From Advenella sp. FME57 (GTDB lineage: Bacteria > Pseudomonadota > Gammaproteobacteria > Burkholderiales > Burkholderiaceae_B): 64,000 nt of DNA. How positions within the stretch are numbered: the stretch's first letter is position 1; each line of letters starts with the position of its first letter. The position numbers and the translations under genes were made by a program. The notes under the pieces were generated by a model. That model was not told the DNA's origin. It did no database searches and saw only the letters and a program-made list of their open reading frames with translations. Location: positions 1-64,000 of the forward strand of contig NZ_JABUXU010000018.1 of the NCBI RefSeq assembly GCF_014897675.1, read 5' to 3'. Positions 61,916-64,000 of this stretch are shown here, piece after piece.

Positions 61916-63375
61916 GTACTGTTTCCTTTAAACCCGTGGTATCGCTGGTTGGCCGGCCTAATGTTGGCAAGTCAACCCTGTTTAATCGCCTGACGCGTTC
62001 CAGGGCGGCGCTGGTGGCCGACTATGCTGGTCTCACACGTGATCGGCACTATGGCGAAGGCCGGGTTGGCGAGATTCCGTTTCTAGTCGTGGATACCGGC
62101 GGTTTCGAACCCGTAGCCAAAAGTGGCATCCTCATGGAAATGGCAAGGCAAACCAGCCTGGCCATCTCTGAATCTGATGTCGTGATCTTCCTGGTTGACG
62201 CGCGCGCCGGGGTCAATGCCCACGATCATGAGATCGCCCGCCTGTTGCGCAAGACCCGGGCGCATGTCTTTCTGGCCGTGAACAAGGCCGAAGGCATGAA
62301 CCATGGCGTAGCCACGGCAGACTTTCATGAGCTTGGCCTGGGCGAGCCCTATGCGATTTCATCGGCTCATGGCGATGGCGTCGTCGATCTTATCGAGACT
62401 GCGCTGGCCGACGTGCTGGCAAAGAGTCAGCCTGCGGATAAGGGCGAAGCTGGCCAAGACGAGCAAGCCGATGAGGTGGAGCTGTCTGACGAGCAGATTG
62501 CCCAGGTGCTGGCGACAGCCGACACAACAGAGGACGAGGCTGAAGCCACGCCTGACGATTTTACCGATCATCGTCTGAAGCTGGCTATTGTGGGGCGCCC
62601 CAACGTTGGCAAATCCACGCTCATCAATACGCTGCTGGGCGAAGAGCGAGTTATCGCCTTTGATATGCCCGGCACCACGCGGGATGCGATTGAAATTGAA
62701 TTTGAACGCAACGGTCGTCTGTATACCCTAATCGATACAGCAGGCCTGCGCAAGCGCGGCAAAGTGTTCGAATCGATCGAAAAATTCTCGGTGATCAAAA
62801 CGCTGCAGGCGATTGAAGCCAGTAATGTGGTCGTGCTCATGCTTGATGCGCAAAGCGAGATTTCAGAACAGGATGCACACATTGCCGGGTTCGTGCTTGA
62901 GACCGGCAGAGCGCTGGTGGTGGCCATCAACAAGTGGGACGGCCTGGATCGCGATAAACGCGACTGGATCGAACGCGAGTTTGAGCGCAAGCTGCGATTC
63001 CTGTCATTTGCCAAAATGCATACCATTTCCGCGCTCAAAGGCGCAGGCATTACGCAATTGATGCGTTCAGTGCATGAAGCGCATGCTGCCGCGTTTGCCA
63101 AGCTGTCAACACCCAAGCTTACCCGCGAACTGCATGCCGCAGTCGAGCAGCAGCAACCGCCGCGCAAGGGGATTTTCCGGCCCAAGATGCGTTATGCGCA
63201 CCAGGGCGGACAGAACCCGCCACTCATTGTCATTCATGGCAATGCGCTGGATGCGATTCCGGAATCCTACCGTCGTTACCTCGAATCCAGAATGCGTACT
63301 GTATTCAAGCTGGAGGGGACACCGCTACGGATCGAGTTCAAATCTTCCAAAAATCCATACAAGAAAGCAGAGTAA
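61912..63375 (+). CDS. der: Ribosome assembly GTPase Der (EngA)
   Basis: This 487-residue protein has two GTPase domains, each with P-loop G-R-P-N-V-G-K-S-T (near residues 14 and 226), D-T-A/T-G-G switch motifs and N-K-x-E/D specificity motifs, then a KH-like C-terminal domain. An acidic linker of about 50 residues (V-E-L-S-D-E-Q-I-A) joins the GTPase domains. It acts in 50S subunit maturation. Its TTG start overlaps the bamB stop. Confidence 0.96.
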   Translation: MSTVSFKPVVSLVGRPNVGKSTLFNRLTRSRAALVADYAGLTRDRHYGEGRVGEIPFLVVDTGGFEPVAKSGILMEMARQTSLAISESDVVIFLVDARAGVNAHDHEIARLLRKTRAHVFLAVNKAEGMNHGVATADFHELGLGEPYAISSAHGDGVVDLIETALADVLAKSQPADKGEAGQDEQADEVELSDEQIAQVLATADTTEDEAEATPDDFTDHRLKLAIVGRPNVGKSTLINTLLGEERVIAFDMPGTTRDAIEIEFERNGRLYTLIDTAGLRKRGKVFESIEKFSVIKTLQAIEASNVVVLMLDAQSEISEQDAHIAGFVLETGRALVVAINKWDGLDRDKRDWIEREFERKLRFLSFAKMHTISALKGAGITQLMRSVHEAHAAAFAKLSTPKLTRELHAAVEQQQPPRKGIFRPKMRYAHQGGQNPPLIVIHGNALDAIPESYRRYLESRMRTVFKLEGTPLRIEFKSSKNPYKKAE

Positions 63376-63378
63376 AAA

Positions 63379-64000
63379 ATGAGTGCGTACTGGAGTGATT
63401 TTGTCAAAACGCTGGATCCCTATGTGCCTGGCGAGCAACCGAAACAGACGGATTTGATCAAGCTCAACACCAACGAGTCACCCTTTGCGCCGTCACCTGC
63501 GGTTCTTGAGGCGATCCGCCAGGCAACGGCGGATCAACTGCGCCTGTATCCCAGTCCTGAGAGCGACCGCCTGCGCACGGCTCTGGGCAAGTATTACGAC
63601 TTGCCGGTAGACCATGTGTTTGCCGGCAATGGCTCCGACGAAGTGCTGGCGCATCTTTTCCTAAGCCTGTTCCGCCATCATGGCAAGCAGATCCTGTTCC
63701 CCGATATTACATACAGCTTCTATCCGGTCTATTGCCGGCTTTATGACATTGATTATCAGAATGTCCCGCTGGCGGAAGACTTCAGTATTCGTATTCAGGA
63801 TTATCTGGCGTTGCCGGCCGAGTCTGTCAGTGCCGTCATCTTCCCCAACCCGAATGCGCCAACCGGCATTGCGCTTAAATGCGCCGAGATCGAACAGTTG
63901 CTGATCCAGCGTCCGCAGTGGGTGATTGCCGTTGACGAGGCCTATGTCGATTTTGGTGCAGAGTCATGTGTGCCGCTGATCAAAAAATACAAGAATCTGG
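63379..64000 (+). CDS. hisC: Histidinol-phosphate aminotransferase (5' part, cut by window end)
   Basis: An open frame from the ATG at 63379 runs off the window after 207 codons. It contains I-K-L-N-T-N-E-S-P-F near residue 30, G-N-G-S-D-E-V-L near 85 and the class I/II motif F-P-N-P-N-A-P-T-G near 155, then V-D-E-A-Y-V-D-F. The PLP Lys lies beyond the end. It transaminates imidazole acetol phosphate in histidine synthesis and follows der by 3 bases. Confidence 0.9.
   Translation, partial: MSAYWSDFVKTLDPYVPGEQPKQTDLIKLNTNESPFAPSPAVLEAIRQATADQLRLYPSPESDRLRTALGKYYDLPVDHVFAGNGSDEVLAHLFLSLFRHHGKQILFPDITYSFYPVYCRLYDIDYQNVPLAEDFSIRIQDYLALPAESVSAVIFPNPNAPTGIALKCAEIEQLLIQRPQWVIAVDEAYVDFGAESCVPLIKKYKNL

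Noticed and set aside
1..64000. CRISPR array, rRNA operon or intact insertion sequence
   Set aside because: I found no regularly spaced repeats, no rRNA-like sequence and no transposase in the window.

Overview
The window looks like the chromosome of a betaproteobacterium of the order Burkholderiales, most likely family Alcaligenaceae (Advenella or a close relative is my best guess). The basis is gene order and gene content: ndk-rlmN-rodZ-ispG-hisS-yfgM-bamB-der, a second IF-1 gene, many Bug-type (tripartite tricarboxylate, TTT) binding proteins, TRAP transport and a full ectABCD operon. No 16S rRNA gene is present, so the genus is an inference.

Bases 1 to about 15,930 are the right part of a prophage inserted at a tRNA-Thr(CGU) gene. 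In order they hold the end of a lambda-like tail module (NlpC/P60 peptidase, tip protein J, two accessory proteins), a lysis cassette (holin candidate, SAR endolysin, nested Rz/Rz1), an accessory island, a yedK / SOS box / umuD-umuC mutagenesis module, a run of small AT-rich cargo genes, and a tyrosine integrase next to the tRNA. The accessory island is the most interesting part. Directly after Rz lies a tiny, unannotated hydrophobic 22-residue peptide gene with hairpins and a convincing antisense promoter, organised like an Ibs/Sib type I toxin-antitoxin locus. Further on, an AbiC-like abortive-infection gene and a membrane-protein gene are separated by decayed copies of the yedK 3' end and the Rz 3' end. 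This shows that the whole Rz-to-yedK slot was once duplicated in tandem.

Bases 16,000 to 39,500 are host chromosome dominated by catabolism and uptake. They hold infA, an MFS carrier with an amidohydrolase, and a long minus-strand operon from 28.5 to 21.3 kb (GntR regulator, FAH-family hydrolase, cupin, TRAP P-Q-M, two SDR dehydrogenases, Dabb protein). These are followed by a LysR-controlled sulfatase with a Bug protein, a second LysR/Bug pair, and an unusual 1114-residue fusion of an NDP-forming acyl-CoA synthetase with a DUF1254/DUF1214 module followed by a quinone oxidoreductase. Several gene remnants show active turnover: a monooxygenase-like pseudogene, an alpha/beta-hydrolase tail and a NorR tail.

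Bases 39,500 to 51,900 hold a small lipoprotein gene, the ectoine/hydroxyectoine operon ectR-A-B-C-D with a near-consensus promoter and a strong terminator, a zeta-toxin-like kinase paired with an unknown small protein, and a Bug / self-sufficient CYP116B-like P450 / IclR cluster.

Bases 52,000 to 64,000 are conserved housekeeping genes: valS on the minus strand, then a tightly packed plus-strand run from ndk to hisC, which is cut by the window end.
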